From JAGXFP01 sp039714535 (lineage in GTDB: Bacteria > Desulfobacterota > Desulfobulbia > Desulfobulbales > JAGXFP01), in contig JBDLJC010000017.1 of assembly GCA_039714535.1 (NCBI GenBank), positions 7,296 to 71,295 on the forward strand: DNA of 64,000 nucleotides, given 5' to 3'. Within the stretch, counting starts at the first letter, position 1, and every line of letters starts with the position of its first letter. Positions 60,965 through 64,000 of this stretch are shown here, piece by piece. Below the pieces are notes generated by a model, which was given only the letters and a program-made list of their open reading frames with translations, searched no databases and had not been told where the DNA came from. The position numbers and the translations under genes were made by a program.

Positions 60965-61699
60965 TTATTCCAGATTACCTAAGAAGAATTGGAGGATCGC
61001 GGCCGCGGCCAGGCTGGCCGTTTCGGCCCGCAGGATCTGTTTGCCGAGGGTGACCGACAGGAAGCCGTGCTGTTTGGCGGTGGCGATTTCATCATCGGCA
61101 AGGCCTCCTTCCGGGCCGGTCATGAAAAATACCGAGCGGGGCGGTTTCTGCTTGATTTTAGACTCTATGTCCCGCAGGGTGAGGTCCGCCGTCTCTTCCC
61201 AGAAGATGATCTTGAGATCATGGCAGGAGGCCTCGTGGAGGCATTCTTTGATTGTGGTTAACGGTTTGATGTCCGGCGGGGAGGCGCGATTACACTGTTT
61301 GCAGGATTCCATGGCGATGCGATGCCATCTTTCCTGTCTGCTCGGCGATGGTTCTCTGGTGGAGCAGAAGGTCGAGGTGAAAGGGGTCAGTGAGCTAACG
61401 CCTAATTCGGTTGCCTTCTGGACGACCAGCTCGATTTTCTTGGTGGTGATCAGCGCCTGGCCAAGATGGAGCCGGGGGCGGCTGTCATCTTCGATATTTG
61501 TTTTGTCAATTTTTACGATGACCGAATCGTCGGTCAGGAGATTGATCTCGCCCTCGTAGGTGGTCCCGGTGCCGTCGAACAGGGTGATCCTGTTGCCCGG
61601 TTTGAGGCGCAGCACATCCCGGAGATGGTGGGCCTCGTTGCCGGTCATGGTTGCGGTTGAGCCGTCGATGTCGGCTGGAGAGATATTGAAACGACGCAT
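60965..61699 (-). CDS. rsmE: 16S rRNA (uracil1498-N3)-methyltransferase
   Basis: A 244-residue SPOUT methyltransferase. An N-terminal PUA-like domain (MRRFNISPADI; TGNEAHHLRDVLRL) is followed by the knot with LVVQKATELGVSSLTPF, TGPEGGLADDEI and LGKQILRAETASLAA. ATG 61699 has AGGA upstream and starts two bases after the prmA stop; a longer frame to 61732 overlaps prmA. It modifies the decoding region of the 30S subunit. Confidence 0.95.
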   Translation of the reverse strand: MRRFNISPADIDGSTATMTGNEAHHLRDVLRLKPGNRITLFDGTGTTYEGEINLLTDDSVIVKIDKTNIEDDSRPRLHLGQALITTKKIELVVQKATELGVSSLTPFTSTFCSTREPSPSRQERWHRIAMESCKQCNRASPPDIKPLTTIKECLHEASCHDLKIIFWEETADLTLRDIESKIKQKPPRSVFFMTGPEGGLADDEIATAKQHGFLSVTLGKQILRAETASLAAAAILQFFLGNLE

Positions 61700-61701
61700 T
61701 T

Positions 61702-62601
61702 TTACGGTTTCCTGAAACTCAGGGCCGACCATTCCCCGGAGCTTTGCTCCTTCTGTCTGATTAGACCATTATTGCTATATATATCGGAAATGTTTTCGGC
61801 CTGCTCGCCCTTTAAAATGCCGGCCATGATCAGGATGCCGTCAGAGGACAGAAGTCTGGCCAGGGTAGGTGCCATTTCCACCAAGGTGTTGTGGATGATA
61901 TTGGCCATGATCAGATCATAGGGGCCAGATAATTCGTCCAGATCGGTGCTGTCGGCCTCGATTTGGTCAGATAAATTGTTGGCGGCAATATTGTTTCTGG
62001 CGGCGGTGACGGCCTCGGGGTCGTTATCTATTGCCGTGATGTTTTCACAACCGAGCAGCGCGGCGCCGATAGCCAGGATACAGGTGCCGGTGCCCACATC
62101 AAGGGTTGATTCCGGTGGAAATGGCAAGCCGCCAAGATGTTTTTCCAGTAATTCCATAGCCAGCCGGGTGCTGGCGTGGAGCCCGGTACCGAAAGCCATG
62201 CCCGGGTCTATTTCGATGACCCTTTCGCTTGGAGCTGCTGTGTAAGTTTCCCAAGACGGTTTGATGACCATGGTGTCGGATAAATGGAAGGGTTTGAAAC
62301 TCTCTTTCCATTTCCGGTGCCAGTCTTCGTCCGCAATTGAATCTAGTTTCAGCGCGGCTTCGTGGTATTCCGGGAATTGGCTGGCCAGCTCTTGTAAATA
62401 ATTCCGAATCGCTGCCAATTTGTCCGTCAGGGTAGAATCGCTGGCGGACAAATAGCCGATAACGGTAGAGTTATCTGTAGACGTTTTATCATCGGTGATC
62501 TCGACACCGTTGCCAGTCAATTCGGTTACGAAGGAGGCGACTGTCTCATCTATAGCGGTCGGACAATGAACCAGTATCTTGTGCCAGAATTTTTCAGTCA
62601 T
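61702..62601 (-). CDS. prmA: Ribosomal protein L11 methyltransferase
   Basis: A 299-residue PrmA. The N-terminal substrate-recognition domain is divergent. The Rossmann methyltransferase part has PGMAFGTGLHAST, LDVGTGTCILAIGAALLG and MANIIHNTL (the N-x-x-H-like catalytic loop). It trimethylates L11. It opens the minus-strand prmA-rsmE-dtd operon and is divergent to larB. Confidence 0.94.
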   Translation of the reverse strand: MTEKFWHKILVHCPTAIDETVASFVTELTGNGVEITDDKTSTDNSTVIGYLSASDSTLTDKLAAIRNYLQELASQFPEYHEAALKLDSIADEDWHRKWKESFKPFHLSDTMVIKPSWETYTAAPSERVIEIDPGMAFGTGLHASTRLAMELLEKHLGGLPFPPESTLDVGTGTCILAIGAALLGCENITAIDNDPEAVTAARNNIAANNLSDQIEADSTDLDELSGPYDLIMANIIHNTLVEMAPTLARLLSSDGILIMAGILKGEQAENISDIYSNNGLIRQKEQSSGEWSALSFRKP

Positions 62602-62803
62602 GTGGTATGAGTTTTCTTGGGATCTTATTACTGGGGGAGCCTTGATTCCTATCTGATATCCTTGTTTTGCATGATATAACAGAATGTATTAGGCTCGCTC
62701 TATTGTTGACAATGGTTAGGAATAGCACGGTAGATTAATGCTGGCAAGGATAAAAGCATGCCGGGGAAGGGTGTGAAAATACCTGAACTATGATGGTGTT
62801 TGG

Positions 62804-63553
62804 ATGGATAATAAGAAACTGAAAGAATTGTTGCAGATGGTCAAAGATGGCGAGTGTGATGTTGATGAGGCTTTAAGTAACCTCAAGCATATGCCGGCCG
62901 AGTCGCTTGACTTTGCCTGTATTGATCATCATCGTCATTTGCGAACCGGTTTGCCGGAAGTGGTTTTTGGAGAGAATAAGAGCGCTGAGCAGATCGCTGT
63001 TATCATGGAAAGGATGATGGCAGGGTCAAGTGTGGCCCTAGCTACCAGGGTAAACCCCGAAAAGGCGTCCTCGGTTCTTGCTCAGTTGTCTGGGCTGGCT
63101 TACCATGAAGAAGCCCGAATGCTGGTTGGCAACCTGAAAGAAGATAATGACTGTGGTCGTGGGACGATAGCGGTAGTGGCCGCCGGTACCTCGGACATCC
63201 CGGTGGCGGAAGAGGCCCTGATTACGGCTCGTTGTCTAGGTAACCGGATCGAGAAACTGTACGATGTCGGGGTCGCCGGTATCCACCGGCTTTTTGCAAG
63301 TCGTGAAATTCTGGATCGAGCCACGGTATTGATTGTTGTGGCCGGAATGGAAGGAGCTTTGCCGAGTGTAATCGGTGGTTTGGTTGATAAACCGGTTATT
63401 GCGGTACCGACCAGTGTTGGTTACGGCACCGGCTTTGGCGGGTTTGCCGCTTTACTCGGCATGTTGAACAGTTGTGCTCCTGGGATGGCGGTGGTCAATA
63501 TAGATAACGGTTTCGGGGCCGGTTGCATGGCTGCAGCCATTAACCGGAGCTGA
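62804..63553 (+). CDS. larB: LarB, pyridinium-3,5-biscarboxylate synthase (nickel-pincer cofactor)
   Basis: A 249-residue LarB that carboxylates and hydrolyses nicotinate adenine dinucleotide to start synthesis of the nickel-pincer nucleotide. The N-terminal part (about 30-120) leads into a PurE/AIR-carboxylase-like domain: VVAAGTSDIPVAEEA, VAGMEGALPSVIGGL and GYGTGFGGFAALLGML. No larC, larE or racemase gene is in the window. It is one of two nickel-related genes here, with cooC. Upstream 200 bases separate it from prmA. Confidence 0.92.
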   Translation: MDNKKLKELLQMVKDGECDVDEALSNLKHMPAESLDFACIDHHRHLRTGLPEVVFGENKSAEQIAVIMERMMAGSSVALATRVNPEKASSVLAQLSGLAYHEEARMLVGNLKEDNDCGRGTIAVVAAGTSDIPVAEEALITARCLGNRIEKLYDVGVAGIHRLFASREILDRATVLIVVAGMEGALPSVIGGLVDKPVIAVPTSVGYGTGFGGFAALLGMLNSCAPGMAVVNIDNGFGAGCMAAAINRS

Positions 63554-64000
63554 TTTTGATTCGCATGTATCACGAGCCTTATCTTTTGTTGTAATGCTCA
63601 GCAAAGACGAATTGTTTTACGAGCTATCTTTTGTTATCTGCTCTTCCTCGTGTTTTTGCATAAGGAAAAGTCTTTTTCCTCGATCATTCTGGCTCCGGGA
63701 TTCGTGAATTTTCCTGCCGATCGTGCTTTGTCATCACCGGTCATGTCTTGTAATTGACTGAAAAAAACTCTCTCAGATAGTATTCTGATGTTTGGCTTGC
63801 ATGGATTGCAGGGCGCAACTCATTAATAATTCGCTAAATTTTCCACTGTGAAAAAAACTATGAATTTAGCCATTGGATTTTGCTTTATAATAATGCGATA
63901 ATTATTTTAAAAAAGAAACAAACAAGTGATTGACAAAAATTTGAAAGGCTATATATTAGCGGCTCCTTACGGCGACATGAACGCGGTTGACAACGACTGC
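63554..64000. other. 447-base gene-free right end with outgoing promoter
   Basis: No ORF or RNA gene is recognised in this AT-rich stretch. Near the edge lies a strong promoter candidate (63930-63957) and a second TTGACA at 63987-63992, close to the window end. The layout suggests tandem promoters of a highly expressed unit starting just outside. Confidence 0.45.
63930..63957 (+). promoter_or_regulatory. Sigma70-type promoter firing out of the window
   Basis: TTGACA (63930-63935), a 16-base spacer and TATATT (63952-63957) sit in AT-rich DNA, followed by GC-rich sequence. The downstream gene is not in the window. Confidence 0.65.

Noticed and set aside
1..64000. CRISPR arrays, tRNA or rRNA genes and complete IS elements.
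   Set aside because: No regularly spaced repeats, no recognisable tRNA T-loop/cloverleaf, no rRNA core sequence and no transposase were found by reading.

Overview
The window looks like a stretch of chromosome from a Gram-negative anaerobe, most likely a Desulfobacterota (Desulfobulbales-like) sulfur-cycle bacterium. This is inferred from gene content, with no database search: ruvCAB behind yebC, a two-subunit class I fumarase, CooC and LarB nickel-maturation proteins, FolE2, a stand-alone IMP cyclohydrolase, an octaheme HAO-like cytochrome, a fused B12-binding/radical SAM-DUF2344 protein ahead of RNase G and rplU-rpmA-obg, and many lipoproteins and outer-membrane proteins.

Layout. 0-5.6 kb (+): yebC-ruvC-ruvA-ruvB (Holliday junction processing), panB, and the fumarase alpha and beta genes split by a 175-bp inverted-repeat element. 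5.9-13.8 kb (-): ftsE-ftsX-envC-ctpA (divisome ABC module, septal hydrolase activator, C-terminal protease), orphan cooC with a clear promoter, then a membrane protein plus vWA lipoprotein of unknown role. 14.1-16.0 kb: two exported proteins and an A-type Fe-S carrier.

16.2-21.1 kb is an AT-rich accessory segment that I read as a decayed integron. A 32-codon N-terminal remnant of an integron-integrase-like protein lies at one end. Three attC-like sites separate four gene blocks: a coiled-coil membrane protein, a two-gene XRE/ImmA-IrrE unit in reverse orientation, a rhombotarget lipoprotein with its rhombosortase, and a frameshifted small Cys-rich exported protein. This is the most interesting part of the window.

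21.1-23.2 kb holds the octaheme cytochrome, with an FNR-type palindrome upstream, flanked by two diverged copies of a roughly 90-nt intergenic element. The second copy lies in the leader of ileS. 23.2-47.3 kb (+) is dense housekeeping DNA: ileS-lspA, fabD, ffh-rpsP-khpA-rimM-trmD-(RNA methyltransferase)-rplS, rnhB-yraN-pdxA-tmk, TPR lipoprotein-LolB-like-radical SAM-rng, rplU-rpmA-obgE-proB, proA and nadD. A 109-bp imperfect palindrome sits between rplS and rnhB.

47.3-64 kb: a PP2C phosphatase and CHASE2 Ser/Thr kinase pair (-), an outer-membrane protein and a monoheme cytochrome converging on a shared terminator, folE2, a purine/pyrimidine cluster (hsp15-like gene, IMP cyclohydrolase, purN, pyrR), a GAF/histidine-kinase-like protein, a rhomboid protease, a GAF-adenylate/guanylate cyclase, dtd-rsmE-prmA (-) and larB. 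The window ends in a strong-looking sigma70 promoter that fires out of the right edge.
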